Below, in pieces: positions 26,833-35,795 of a stretch of DNA of 64,000 nt. The stretch is from Sporomusa malonica (GTDB taxonomy: Bacteria; Bacillota; Negativicutes; Sporomusales; Sporomusaceae): NCBI RefSeq assembly GCF_900176355.1, contig NZ_FWXI01000012.1:81449-145448 (forward strand). The letters run 5' to 3'. The position numbers and the translations under genes were made by a program. The notes below the pieces were generated by a model. That model ran no database searches and had not been told where the DNA came from. It saw nothing but the letters and a program-made list of their open reading frames with translations. Every line of letters starts with the position of its first letter. Position 1 is the first letter of the stretch.

Positions 26833-28008
26833 ATGACTTCTACCGTCAAAAATATCCTTTTCGCCATCTCCGATACTGGAGGCGGACACCGCAGTGCCGC
26901 GGCAGCGATAGTAGCCGCCTTGAACGGCTACGACCAGATCAACTGCACCCTTTCCGATCTGCTCAAAGCCACCGGATTTCCCGGCCTGAGAAAAGCTCCG
27001 GAAATTTATGACTATTGCTCTCGTAAGCAGCTCTGGCTGAATAACTTGTTTTTTGAGAAAACCAACAGCGTAAAAAGAATAAACCTGCTGACCAAATTCG
27101 TATACCATCAGGCCGCACCGCAGTTCGAAGGCGAGATTAGCCAAATCAACCCCAACCTGTTGTTGGCCGTTCATCCCCTCGTCATTGGGCTGCTAGTCGC
27201 CAGCCGCAAGGCTACCCGTGCCTCCTGGCCGATTTTTGCAGTTGTAACCGATCTGGCCACCATTCACGCTTCTTGGGCAACTCCAGGGGCCGACTTGTAC
27301 CTGGTACCGACTGAAGAAGCCTATAACGCTCTTGTCCGGCACGGAATCGCCGCCAGTCAAATCATCCTTACCGGTTTTCCCGTGCATCCTAAATTCAGCC
27401 CCGCACCCGCCACCCGCATAGAAGCCCGTCATGATCTGGGTATTGATCCAGAGCGGTTTTCAGTTCTTTTGACAGGCGGTGGAGTAGGCGCCGGAAACAT
27501 GACCAAATGGATTAAGGCGCTTGTGAAGAACTGCCACAACAAGCAGATCCTCGTGGTAACCGGGCGAAATCAAGCCCTCTACAACCAACTGCAGATCTTA
27601 AAGAGCCAGTTTGAACACCTTCACGTTTATGGTTTTGTTGACAATATGGAAACCCTAATGACCGCCAGCGACATCATCATCAGCAAAGCCGGCCCTGGCA
27701 CTATTATGGAAGCGGTAGCCATGCAGCGACCACTCATCATCACTGAGGCCGTCGGCATCCAGGAAACCGGAAACATTGATTTTGTCGTTAACAATCGGCT
27801 TGGTCACTTCTGCCCTGACTCGACCCAAGGCTGCCAAATCATCAATAATCACGCAGCCGGCGGCGATTTCGCTTTCTCATATGGCAAGAGACCCCCGAGT
27901 AACGGTTCAATCCGCATTGCTGACATGATCAGCCGACAACTCGCTACTAGTGCTGCCAAATGGGCAAATATTGAATCTCACAGTACCAGCCTTTTCCGAG
28001 GTGCCTAG
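26833..28008 (+). CDS. MGDG synthase/MurG-like glycosyltransferase (GT28 type)
   Basis: 391 aa, GT-B fold. The N-terminus 'NILFAISDTGGGHRSAAAAI' is the acceptor-binding Gly-rich loop of the MurG/diacylglycerol glucosyltransferase group; 'FSVLLTGGGVGAGNM' and 'DIIISKAGPGTIMEAVAMQR' form the UDP-sugar binding site in the C-terminal domain. Likely makes a glycolipid from diacylglycerol or a similar lipid at the membrane. The start at 26833 has AGGAGG 6 nt upstream; an in-frame ATG at 26767 lacks one. Monocistronic. The gene is GC-richer than its neighbours. Confidence 0.85.
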   Translation: MTSTVKNILFAISDTGGGHRSAAAAIVAALNGYDQINCTLSDLLKATGFPGLRKAPEIYDYCSRKQLWLNNLFFEKTNSVKRINLLTKFVYHQAAPQFEGEISQINPNLLLAVHPLVIGLLVASRKATRASWPIFAVVTDLATIHASWATPGADLYLVPTEEAYNALVRHGIAASQIILTGFPVHPKFSPAPATRIEARHDLGIDPERFSVLLTGGGVGAGNMTKWIKALVKNCHNKQILVVTGRNQALYNQLQILKSQFEHLHVYGFVDNMETLMTASDIIISKAGPGTIMEAVAMQRPLIITEAVGIQETGNIDFVVNNRLGHFCPDSTQGCQIINNHAAGGDFAFSYGKRPPSNGSIRIADMISRQLATSAAKWANIESHSTSLFRGA

Positions 28009-28247
28009 TCAAATTTCCCGCCCGGGTCGAATGCCAGTGCCAAGGTAATATAAAACCTTGCATTTTTAAACCTCTCCAACAGAATTTTATGATTTAGTAG
28101 TCACACATTTGATTACCACGCTCACAGAAACAAGTTATAATGGCTGCAAGCGGGGTCCTGTTATTAGTTCTCATTGTTTATCAGATTCTGGCATGTCTGG
28201 AGGGCAACGATCCCCAATTTTTCAAGACAAATAATGATTCCTACCGA

Positions 28248-28300
28248 AAGATCCCTATGAGCCTTCATATCCCGTATATATGAAAGTTCATAGGGATCTT
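28248..28300. other. Strong stem-loop in the spacer after the glycosyltransferase gene
   Basis: A 13-bp perfect outer stem AAGATCCCTATGA/TCATAGGGATCTT plus inner CTTCATAT/ATATGAAAG pairing. No T-run follows, and it lies 240 bp after the gene end. Nothing else is recognised in 28009-28426; the structure could be a relic of a mobile element end or a small RNA. Confidence 0.55.
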
Positions 28301-28426
28301 CATGGACTTGAATAACTTAAACAATTTCTAGGCAACTAACGCAACGTGTCTGTTGATAGAAAGACGCTACTGATACACTAAATAGCCAGACTAAATCTCC
28401 TATTAACCTAAAGCAGCTTTTCCATT

Positions 28427-28636
28427 TCAATGACCACAGTTATTACAATTATTTTTGTCATGACTATGGTGCTGTCCACCGCAGGGATGTTTTTTTCCAA
28501 CTGCGTCAATCTTCATTTTGCTCATACTCCCGCACTTTGAACAAGCAATTTCGTAGCCGTGTCTTCCTCCTTTGGTACAAGGCTCTACCTCCCAGACATG
28601 CCCACAGTCACTACACTCAAAGATTCGGTTTTTCAC
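28427..28636 (-). CDS. Small zinc-ribbon protein
   Basis: 69 aa. Two CxxC pairs ('FECSDCGHVWEV' and 'IACSKCGSMSKM') form a rubredoxin-like zinc ribbon; the C-terminal tail is His/Cys-rich ('CGGQHHSHDKNNCNNCGH') and may bind further metal. It begins with GTG, with AGGAGG 10 nt upstream. Function unknown; a metal-handling or regulatory role would be inference. The stretch 28637-28985 holds nothing recognisable besides its promoter. Confidence 0.78.
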   Translation of the reverse strand: MKNRIFECSDCGHVWEVEPCTKGGRHGYEIACSKCGSMSKMKIDAVGKKHPCGGQHHSHDKNNCNNCGH

Positions 28637-28985
28637 TGAATAACTACCTCCTTGATTAAATTTGTGTAACCCTGTATCAAAGCCATGGCAATTTTAGCTT
28701 TGGCCGCATGTAAAATACACTGGAAGAGATCTTGCCAAATAAGCTACTCCATTCAGTTCCAAAAAAATTCTTAGTATATGTTCACTATTACTATATTCCT
28801 AACTTATAAAAGAAAACACCAAACAGCTCTGTCATTGGAATTGCTATGCATTCGGGATAAGAGGCTAAATAATCGCAGTCCCGTGAAAGCTCTTTCGTGG
28901 TATTTTATTCCACAAATATTTTCCATATCCTTTCAAAAAAATATGTACTTTCAGAAATATTAGTCTATTAGAGATTGTGAAGAAT

Positions 28986-29747
28986 TTAGGCATTCTTTAT
29001 TTTTTCCCACAACTTACTAAACTTTACTTTAGTAAGGACTTCGTGAGTCAAAAACTCACCATTATAAAAAGCACTAAAGGATGTAAAAGCAGCAGGAGAT
29101 CTCTGGGCTTGTTCCTTGTTTTCCAGCTTGATGCGGTGTACGGGAATACTAAACTCTGCACCGATTATATCTAGCTCTTTTTGTACATAGTAATCGACAA
29201 AAGGGCATTGATCGGTATATAGCACGGTTAATCCCCGGACATAATTAAAAGTCGCTGATTTTACAGTATCTCTAAATTTAGGCATTGCTGCGTCACCTTG
29301 CAACCGCTTAACCAGCAACTCAAAGTAAGGTGGAGCCGTATCTGCGACTTCAAAACCATTTTTCAGTAAATAGACTTTATCGGAAAGGTATGGCCTCTTT
29401 TTGGCGCTAGAAACGATGACAATCCCCTTCTTTTCAGTCGAATCACGCAAGCACGAATTCAACAATTCAGTGCCATACCCCTGTTTCTGGTAACGTCCAG
29501 CCACCCAGAAACAATTAATGAACATATACCCCTCCGCATCAATGGGGCACCAAGCGTTTTCTGCAGGTAAATATTCAATGAACACCTTCCCCCGAACGTC
29601 CGCTTTCCTGAAAACCAAGCCTTCCTGAAACCGATTTTTCAGCCACTCTTTTTTCAGTGTTACACCTGCAGTGGTTTTCGTATCAGCAATGGCACAACAA
29701 ATATGTTCTTGTTCTAAATTTTCCTCAGTTAAAATTAAGAGCTTCAT
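28986..29747 (-). CDS. GNAT family N-acetyltransferase with YoaP-like C-terminal domain
   Basis: 253 aa. Residues ~1-150 are a GNAT domain with the acetyl-CoA loop 'VAGRYQKQGYGTELLNSCL'. The C-terminal ~90 residues ('GLTVLYTDQCPFVDYYVQ') match the YoaP-type domain found after GNAT domains in this group, with a Cys in a thioredoxin-like position. The substrate is unknown. GAGGAGG lies 7 nt upstream of the ATG. Monocistronic; a hairpin terminator shared with the next gene lies at 29804-29840. Confidence 0.82.
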   Translation of the reverse strand: MKLLILTEENLEQEHICCAIADTKTTAGVTLKKEWLKNRFQEGLVFRKADVRGKVFIEYLPAENAWCPIDAEGYMFINCFWVAGRYQKQGYGTELLNSCLRDSTEKKGIVIVSSAKKRPYLSDKVYLLKNGFEVADTAPPYFELLVKRLQGDAAMPKFRDTVKSATFNYVRGLTVLYTDQCPFVDYYVQKELDIIGAEFSIPVHRIKLENKEQAQRSPAAFTSFSAFYNGEFLTHEVLTKVKFSKLWEKIKNA

Positions 29748-29803
29748 TAAGTAACCTCCTCTACATGGCGTGTTATGTGTTGTTAATATTTGTTACTACA
29801 ATA

Positions 29804-29840
29804 AAAAACTCCTGCCAAACCAAAGTTGACAGGAGTTTTT
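29804..29840. terminator. Terminator of the DUF2000 gene, CTCCTG type
   Basis: AAAAACTCCTG/CAGGAGTTTTT with a 14-nt loop and T-runs on both strands. Confidence 0.85.
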
Positions 29841-29890
29841 CATTTTGGTGCAAGACTTGATGTGCTGCGTAGCGTCCGTGGTTATGCTTG

Positions 29891-30301
29891 CTATCGCAAT
29901 AATCCCAAATTCCCCGTTAGTTTGTTTACTATTTTTTTTGGGCCGTACAAGCAAATACCTAAATAGTAGATGTCCGAACTTGGCAAACTGGAAAGAGTTC
30001 TGCTATAGTCTTCATACTCCAAGCATTTTTGAGCAACCTCGCTGAAATCTATAACAGTTATCTCAGAATAAGCGCTGCCAAACATCAAATCCCGAATATC
30101 TTTAATCTGCTGTCTACTACCATTTAAAACAGGAATTGTTTGCGCAGTAATTCCTCTATGTACGTTGCCATTAACATCTTGTATATCGCATCCTACAATA
30201 TCCTGCTGAAACATTTTACTCAGACTGATTCCCAGCACTGCAGCGGTATTGGCTACTAGTCCGAGCGGAAGTTCTTTGTTGATAACCATGACGATCTTCA
30301 C
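29891..30301 (-). CDS. DUF2000 family protein
   Basis: 136 aa matching DUF2000, a family with a peptidyl-tRNA hydrolase II-like fold ('VINKELPLGLVANTAAVLGI' at the N-terminus). No biochemical function is established. It starts with GTG at 30301, preceded by AAGGGGGG 5 nt upstream. Monocistronic, ended by the hairpin at 29804. Confidence 0.85.
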   Translation of the reverse strand: MKIVMVINKELPLGLVANTAAVLGISLSKMFQQDIVGCDIQDVNGNVHRGITAQTIPVLNGSRQQIKDIRDLMFGSAYSEITVIDFSEVAQKCLEYEDYSRTLSSLPSSDIYYLGICLYGPKKIVNKLTGNLGLLR

Positions 30302-30356
30302 TATATCCCCCCTTTCTTTACATTTATTTTAGCAACCCAAAGCGACTGTGTATTGT

Positions 30357-30389
30357 AAAAAATTGACGACACTACGATAATGTCGTCAA
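30357..30389 (-). terminator. Minus-strand terminator with no obvious upstream gene
   Basis: TTGACGACA/TGTCGTCAA with a 9-nt loop, followed on the minus strand by TTTTTTAC. It lies just downstream of the small reading frame 30436-30585 and supports a minus-strand transcript there. Confidence 0.7.
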
Positions 30390-30435
30390 TAATATTACAC
30401 CTTAAGAAACCATTCGCCACCTAGGTGGATGCTTA

Positions 30436-30585
30436 TTACATAAACTTTTGATCCTTATCATGATTAGTGAGCTTGCGCCGACGGTCAATTTTGCTCACCG
30501 TAATTAGGATATGCAATTCTGGATTCAGGACTTGCTGAATATGCGCTAGTCGTCTACGGCTAAGTCTATGTCTACTAAATGCCAT
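30436..30585 (-). CDS. Possible 49-aa basic protein
   Basis: ATG at 30585, encoding a very basic peptide ('MAFSRHRLSRRRLAHIQQVL') with no recognised family and no convincing ribosome binding site. The intrinsic terminator at 30357-30389 lies 50 bp downstream in the right direction, the main reason to keep it. It could equally be a small RNA or the relic of a gene. The spacer 30302-30683 also contains a CCACCTAGGTGG palindrome. Confidence 0.25.
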   Translation of the reverse strand: MAFSRHRLSRRRLAHIQQVLNPELHILITVSKIDRRRKLTNHDKDQKFM

Positions 30586-30683
30586 TGGAAAAAATTCACA
30601 TTTTTCTATTTTATGGAAGGATTTATTTATGCTAACCAAGAACGTTGATTAAATGAAAGCACATATTAAGGGGGGCTTTAAAA

Positions 30684-32339
30684 TTGTTCAGGAAAAATAG
30701 CAACAAATGGCTAGTTGGCTTTCTCGTGGCTTGTTCGACCTTCGTGTTTGCACCAACGGTCATAGGTGCTTCACCAGGACCAGCTAAAAATGTCATTGTG
30801 CTAATGACGGATGGAACTGGGACTACTCATACAACGATAACTCGCTGGTATAAGGGGGGGCTTTTGCCTCAAGATCCATTTATCGTAGGTGGCGTTCGTA
30901 CCTATGGTGCCGACTCGATCATAACTGATTCTGCTCCGGCAGCCAGCGCCTTTGCTACCGGTCACAAAACAGATGATAAATTTATAAGCGTACTGCCGCC
31001 TAAAACAACGATTCCCGGCTTGGCACAGGTAGCTGAAGACTTAAAGTACAAACCGGTGGCCAGCGTGCTGGAAGGGGCTAAATTTGTAGGTAAGTCTACC
31101 GGCTTAATAGCCACCTCTAATATTCAGCATGCCAGTCCGGCTGCTTATTCTGCCCATTGGCCGGATCGCAGCAACTATGATGAAATCGCTGAGCAACAGG
31201 TCTATCAGAATATGGATGTGGTACTTTCTGGCGGGAAGCAATATCTACTGACTAAAGACCTGGGTGGGACTCGAACCGACGGGGAAAATCTCATTAACGT
31301 ACTAAAAGCAAAGGGCTATGGATTCGTAGAAAATAAACAGGACATGTTGGATTACAAAGGAAAAAAACTCTGGGGCCTATTTGCTAATGATGCTTTAGAT
31401 TATGATATGGATCGCCAATTGCTTCGTCCGGATCAGCCCTCCTTGGCCGACATGACGAAAAAGGCCATTGACATATTATCCAAAAATCCTAAAGGATTCT
31501 TCCTATTTGTAGAAGCCAGCAAGGTTGACTGGGCTTCCCATGCCAACGAGCCCATCGGTGTAATCAGTGACTCTCTGGCCTATGCCGATGCCATCCAAGT
31601 AGCCTTGGATTTTGCTAAAAAAGATGGCAATACCCTAGTGCTTTGCTTTACCGATCATAGTAATGGCGGTATGTCTATTGGTAGCAATAAAACTGATAAA
31701 ACCTATTCCAGCACCCCCTTTGCCCAGTTGATTGACCCGCTGAAAAAAGCAACCTTAACAGCCGAGGGTATAGAAGTTGTACTCGGTAGTAATCGAGAGT
31801 CCAGCAACATTCGTCAGATCGTAAGTCAATACTACGGAGTTGAAGATTTAACTGAAGAAGAAGTCCGGGCAATCGAAAAAGCGAAAAAAGGTGCTTTACC
31901 CAATGTGCTGGGGCCGATTATCAGCAAACGCTCCATCGTGAGCTGGACAACAACGGGGCATACCGGCGAAGATGTCTTCTTATATGCCTATGGACCAGGG
32001 AAACCTGCCGGCCTTATCGAAAACACGCAGTTAGCTTATATTTGCAGCACCGGTATGGGGTTTGATCTGGATCAAATAGACTATAAGCTATTTATAGAAG
32101 CCTCTGCCGCTTTTAAGCCACTAGGAGCCATTGTCACTATCGACAAAACGGACCCAGTCAATCCCGTACTGGTTATTGAAAACGGGACAAAACAAGCCAA
32201 ACTCCCCTTCAGCAAAAACCTAGTCATTGTAAATGGTAAAACCCACGAAATGACCGGTATTACTGTTTATGCTCCCAAAACGGATAAAGTATATGTTCCT
32301 CGACAAGCAGTAGAATTGGTGCGTAACGCCTGGAAATAA
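30684..32339 (+). CDS. Alkaline phosphatase, exported
   Basis: 551 aa. The N-terminal signal ('WLVGFLVACSTFVFAPTVIG') is followed by the alkaline phosphatase core: metal ligand Asp43 in 'LMTDGTGTTH', phosphorylated Ser83 in 'TDSAPAASAFATGHKT', 'FVEASKVDWASHANEP', 'CFTDHSNGGM' and 'TTGHTGEDVFLYAYGP' carrying the remaining metal ligands. The ~100 C-terminal residues form an extra beta domain. Releases phosphate from phosphomonoesters outside the cytoplasm. It starts with TTG at 30684, 8 nt after AAGGGGGG. Monocistronic, with its own terminator. Confidence 0.93.
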   Translation: MFRKNSNKWLVGFLVACSTFVFAPTVIGASPGPAKNVIVLMTDGTGTTHTTITRWYKGGLLPQDPFIVGGVRTYGADSIITDSAPAASAFATGHKTDDKFISVLPPKTTIPGLAQVAEDLKYKPVASVLEGAKFVGKSTGLIATSNIQHASPAAYSAHWPDRSNYDEIAEQQVYQNMDVVLSGGKQYLLTKDLGGTRTDGENLINVLKAKGYGFVENKQDMLDYKGKKLWGLFANDALDYDMDRQLLRPDQPSLADMTKKAIDILSKNPKGFFLFVEASKVDWASHANEPIGVISDSLAYADAIQVALDFAKKDGNTLVLCFTDHSNGGMSIGSNKTDKTYSSTPFAQLIDPLKKATLTAEGIEVVLGSNRESSNIRQIVSQYYGVEDLTEEEVRAIEKAKKGALPNVLGPIISKRSIVSWTTTGHTGEDVFLYAYGPGKPAGLIENTQLAYICSTGMGFDLDQIDYKLFIEASAAFKPLGAIVTIDKTDPVNPVLVIENGTKQAKLPFSKNLVIVNGKTHEMTGITVYAPKTDKVYVPRQAVELVRNAWK

Positions 32340-32354
32340 TTTGAAAAATCAACA

Positions 32355-32388
32355 AATAAAACGCCCGGCATTAGCCTGGGCGTTTTAT
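32355..32388 (+). terminator. Intrinsic terminator of the alkaline phosphatase gene
   Basis: AAAACGCCCGGC/GCCTGGGCGTTTT with a 4-nt loop, followed by ATTATAA. Confidence 0.88.
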
Positions 32389-32488
32389 TATAAATATGGA
32401 AATTCCCTCCTTCAATCTTAAGATTTGGTATAGCAAGCCTGTATTTTTGGGCACGCTATTAACAACTTATCAAAAAAGGGAGGGCACT

Positions 32489-32959
32489 ATGAACCTAATT
32501 ACAGTCGGCGATGATGCGCCGAACTTTACTTTGACTGATAACAACGAACAGTATGTCACGCTGACAAACTATCGCGGTAAAAAAGTGCTCCTTTCCTGGC
32601 ATCCTCTAGCTTGGACACCTGTCTGCACCGACCAAATGCGTGCCTTGGAAACTAACTACCAGACCTTTCAAAACCTTAATACAGTACCTCTAGGATTCAG
32701 TGTCGATCCTACGCCCTGCAAAAAGATATGGGCTGAAGCGCTACAGTTAAAGATGGTGCGAATTTTAGCCGATTTTTGGCCACATGGCAAGGTAGCCAGG
32801 GACTACGGAATATTCCGTGAGCAAGACGGCTACTCCGAACGGGCTAACATCATTGTCGATGAAAATGGAAAAGTAATGTGGGTGAAAGTTTACCCTTCCG
32901 CACAGCTGCCTGACATTAATGAAGTTCTCAACATATTGTCATGCAATATTGGCACATAA
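32489..32959 (+). CDS. Peroxiredoxin (AhpC/TSA family)
   Basis: A 156-aa thiol peroxidase. The peroxidatic Cys46 is in 'AWTPVCTDQM' (the PxxxT/SxxC motif as TPVC) and a possible resolving Cys77 is in 'DPTPCKKI'. The N-terminal 'APNFTLTDNNEQYVTLTNYR' is typical of the family. Reduces hydrogen peroxide or organic peroxides in the cytoplasm, which suits an anaerobe. The start at 32489 has GGGAGGG 5 nt upstream; the frame to 32396 is unsupported. Confidence 0.9.
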   Translation: MNLITVGDDAPNFTLTDNNEQYVTLTNYRGKKVLLSWHPLAWTPVCTDQMRALETNYQTFQNLNTVPLGFSVDPTPCKKIWAEALQLKMVRILADFWPHGKVARDYGIFREQDGYSERANIIVDENGKVMWVKVYPSAQLPDINEVLNILSCNIGT

Positions 32960-33000
32960 ATTAAACAGTCGATGACTAGAAACCCCAACTAGCTCATGGA

Positions 33001-33141
33001 TTACCAAGTAATTATTCCGCTGATCCCACGTAATGCATTAGGAACTAATTCACACGCCATTACGTATTCTTCAGGAATATTGTGTAGTTGCTTGACACCA
33101 AAATCTACAGATGATTTGAATCCAAATTCTCCTTTTAGCAT
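33001..33141 (-). CDS. Possible 46-aa protein downstream of a palindrome
   Basis: ATG at 33141, 7 nt after AGGGGTG, encoding 'MLKGEFGFKSSVDFGVKQLH' and a further 26 residues with no recognised family. The large palindrome at 33144-33201 lies immediately upstream, in the promoter/leader position. The rest of 32960-33331 shows nothing more. Could be a real small protein under control of the palindrome or a relic. Confidence 0.3.
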   Translation of the reverse strand: MLKGEFGFKSSVDFGVKQLHNIPEEYVMACELVPNALRGISGIITW

Positions 33142-33143
33142 AA

Positions 33144-33201
33144 AATTACACCCCTGTTGTTAATTCAGTATATCATACTGTCTAACAATAGGGGTGTAAT
33201 T
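33144..33201. repeat. 58-bp near-perfect palindrome
   Basis: 19-bp arms (AATTACACCCCTGTTGTTA and TAACAATAGGGGTGTAATT, one mismatch) enclose an inner CAGTAT/ATACTG stem. It has no T-run. Either a cruciform or RNA hairpin, or the pair of ends of a very small element. Confidence 0.8.
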
Positions 33202-33331
33202 CATCTATCTGCATAAATAGCGATTTCTTATTTTAATAAAAGAGCTAGATTGAATTGGTAAAAGCCTAGCCTAATGAAAGCAGCTAATTCTGACGAGTCT
33301 CTAATATCTTTAGAAAAATTGATTGTAAGGA

Positions 33332-33826
33332 TTAAAACTTAAAGGTTGCTCCAACTGCAATTTCATCTTTATCCTTGCCTTGATCAGGCATAAAATTAGT
33401 ATATGTAACATTAAGATCAACATTTGCAGCTAATTGATAACCAGCCCCCACTTGTAATTCATTAAATTCATCGCCGGCAACGAAAGAAGCAAAACCATCA
33501 AGTTTCGGCGCTAATGATCCCTGCAGGCCTAGCCCCAGATACATGGATGAATCACTATAGTCAAAATCCCGATTGCCAATTATACCTCTGAGATTGTTAG
33601 AAAACTGATACTGTCCGTAAATGTCTTTCATATCACCGTAGTTATCACGATCAATAGATTGATACCCAAGCGTAAAGCGGTCACCAAATTTATGTTCAAT
33701 ATAAACCGTGTCACCACTTAAGCCTATCGCCGTTTGTTCGTTGTTTAGGCTGTTGAGCGGAGCAGCAAAACTTGTGCTCGTGCTCAAAGTAATGAAAGCC
33801 CCTAAAATAAGTAAACTCTTTTTCAT
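33332..33826 (-). CDS. Small outer-membrane beta-barrel (porin-like) protein
   Basis: 164 aa. The signal peptide 'MKKSLLILGAFITLSTSTSF' ends at an Ala-rich site; the mature ~140 residues alternate polar and hydrophobic residues in strands ('TVYIEHKFGDRFTLGYQSI', 'LQVGAGYQLAANVDLNVTY') and end in Phe ('GATFKF'), the C-terminal signature of outer-membrane beta barrels recognised by BamA. Its presence supports a diderm cell envelope. GGGGGAGG lies upstream of the ATG at 33826. Function beyond a barrel is unknown. Confidence 0.8.
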   Translation of the reverse strand: MKKSLLILGAFITLSTSTSFAAPLNSLNNEQTAIGLSGDTVYIEHKFGDRFTLGYQSIDRDNYGDMKDIYGQYQFSNNLRGIIGNRDFDYSDSSMYLGLGLQGSLAPKLDGFASFVAGDEFNELQVGAGYQLAANVDLNVTYTNFMPDQGKDKDEIAVGATFKF

Positions 33827-33892
33827 TGTAAAATCCTCCCCCACATTGTAACGGTTCCACCAAAGCTTTTTTCATCTTTGATGAAACTTTTA

Positions 33893-33939
33893 GGTAAAGT
33901 AATTTACCCGTGTAATTTTTTACCTAAGATTAGTTTACC
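33893..33939. promoter_or_regulatory. Cluster of TTTACC/GGTAAA sites upstream of the porin-like gene
   Basis: GGTAAA at 33893 and TTTACC at 33903, 33919 and 33934, spaced about 10-16 bp, some in inverted pairs (TTAGGTAAA...TTTACCTAA). They lie 67-113 bp upstream of the porin start, where a regulator could bind. No regulator is identified. The remainder of 33845-34199 is AT-rich with no gene. Confidence 0.4.
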
Positions 33940-34199
33940 TGGCAATCTTTAGATTTTTCTTAGAATCTGCTTTGCCATCATAATAATTTATAGAACCTGC
34001 AAAACTATTTAACGGCTTCACAGCAAAAAAAAGATTAGCGAAATTTCAATTCCACGTGTACTTAACCCAATTAATCGCGGATAGGTTTTTCAGGCATCAC
34101 AGGCAAATACTCGTAACCATACTTCAAATTTATATCGCATAAATTGCTTTTATTTAGAAATGAACTTGATTGCCAGTACATTTCAACTGTCTTACATGA

Positions 34200-34364
34200 T
34201 TATGACTTGTAATTATATTGCTTTTTGATATCGTCAATCCCTGCGTTGGTTATTTTTTCAAAAGTGACTTCATCCACTACAAGGTATGAGTCCCATACTT
34301 TATTTCTATAACAACAGTAGCCACAGGCCCGGCACCTGAAGGCTCTAACATGCGAACCAATCAT
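34200..34364 (-). CDS. 54-aa Cys-rich small protein, YkgJ-like N-terminal motif
   Basis: ATG at 34364 with AGGAGG 5 nt upstream. Encodes 'FRCRACGYCCYR' near residue 9, the CxxCxxCC pattern that begins YkgJ-type zinc/iron-chelating domains, then 'DEVTFEKITNAGIDDIKKQY' and ends. It is far shorter than YkgJ proteins (~100-250 aa), so it may be a stand-alone metal-binding peptide or a truncated gene. It lies upstream of the AEC carrier on another transcript. Confidence 0.6.
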   Translation of the reverse strand: MIGSHVRAFRCRACGYCCYRNKVWDSYLVVDEVTFEKITNAGIDDIKKQYNYKS

Positions 34365-34457
34365 AGTTCCTCCTTCTATTATATTCCTCTTCTCAAGTCA
34401 TTCCAACGGTTTAAAGCTACTTTACGCATTGTATTCTTGACCTATCGCTTGGGAGTG

Positions 34458-35420
34458 CTAAGCAGGAAATATAAATTGCGCTGCATAAATGACTAATGTC
34501 AGTGTAATGGCACTAAAAAGTGTTGAAAGCATGACAGCCTGCGAGGCAAAATCCGGGCAACTGTCACATTCAACTGCTATCAGTGCGGTATTGACAGCAG
34601 TAGGAACTGCGTGGGCAATAAATACTGCCTGGGCTACAACGCCGGTTAATCCCAACAACTGGATATAGATGAGTGCCAGTAAGGGGCTAATTATAAGCTT
34701 AGTAAAAACAGAAAGATGAATATCTACATTTTTTAGATCGAAGTTAGTCTTTGAAAGTTGAACCCCTAATGTTATCAAAGCCATAGGAACGAGTCCATTC
34801 TTCAGATATTCTAAGGTCGGCCAAACTGGAATTGCCGTAATATCAATCTGCATACTTTTAAAAATAAGCACCAGTGGTATTACGTATATTGCAGGCATCG
34901 TCAAAATTGTCTTAATGGAATCTTTCATACTGCCGTTAGCCCTTCCGGCATTATAAAAGCCCAAAGTATTAACGGATATATTTTGTAGAATAAGAATCAT
35001 AATCTGGGCAGTGATCGCCTCATTGAGATACGGCGTTTTTCCATCAATTACAAAAGGAGCACTGCCGAAAATAAGGGTTATCAGGGAAACTCCAATGTTA
35101 CCGGAATTATTAAACATGATGGAATTCTTAAAAGCATTGGTAAGGCCTACATCGTATTTGCGAGCTTTTGCAATGATTCGTGCAATCATGTCGTTGGTTA
35201 TAAGCAGCAAAACTCCACAAAGAAGGACTTTGAGCATATCCAGTTTAAGCTCTGTTGTATATAAATTCACAAAAATAAATGATGGTACAAATAAGTAAAA
35301 CAGTAATTTACTTAAGCTAAATATATGTAAATCAAACTTTTTACTGAGTAAAAAACCTAAACTGATCAATAAAAATATAGGTATAATATTATGGCTCAAT
35401 ATGTGAAAAAAAATGGTCAT
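34458..35420 (-). CDS. AEC (auxin efflux carrier) family transporter
   Basis: A 320-aa membrane protein with about ten hydrophobic helices and the AEC pattern ('IIPIFLLISLGFLLSKK' at the N-terminus, 'NSIMFNNSGNIGVSLITLIF' with the family's conserved N(S)GN motif, 'AHAVPTAVNTALIAVECD' near the end). Bacterial members move malate, malonate and other organic acids. ATG at 35420 is 9 nt after AGGAG; the TTG at 35429 is too close. The spacer 35430-35795 is AT-rich with no gene. Confidence 0.9.
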   Translation of the reverse strand: MTIFFHILSHNIIPIFLLISLGFLLSKKFDLHIFSLSKLLFYLFVPSFIFVNLYTTELKLDMLKVLLCGVLLLITNDMIARIIAKARKYDVGLTNAFKNSIMFNNSGNIGVSLITLIFGSAPFVIDGKTPYLNEAITAQIMILILQNISVNTLGFYNAGRANGSMKDSIKTILTMPAIYVIPLVLIFKSMQIDITAIPVWPTLEYLKNGLVPMALITLGVQLSKTNFDLKNVDIHLSVFTKLIISPLLALIYIQLLGLTGVVAQAVFIAHAVPTAVNTALIAVECDSCPDFASQAVMLSTLFSAITLTLVIYAAQFIFPA

Positions 35421-35795
35421 GCTGAACAACTCCTATTCTAAGAATAGTAAATATGTAATGTATTTTCCCACTGTTTACATATTTAGTCAAGACTACTAGA
35501 CTAGAAAAACAAGTTTGTACTATTCCCGCAGATTATTGACAAAGTATCATTAATTGAAATTTTTTTCAAATTTTTAAGTAATTCTTTGCATAATCCATTT
35601 CTCTTGATATTTTCGTATGGATAATCCCTCTTTCTCTTAGTTCTTGTATTCTTTTTCAGGAGTTGTTAACTATTACAAATGATATATTTCGCTATAACTA
35701 TCCTACCCACTAGCTAAAACCATCATTTATCTCATATTAGCAAAGAGTGATTTTCTAAGTATTGAAGCAAAATTCGGTTTTAGCTGGAAAACCAC

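Noticed and set aside
26743..27174. A 143-codon frame on the minus strand
   Set aside because: Antisense to the glycosyltransferase gene, with no family match or ribosome binding site.
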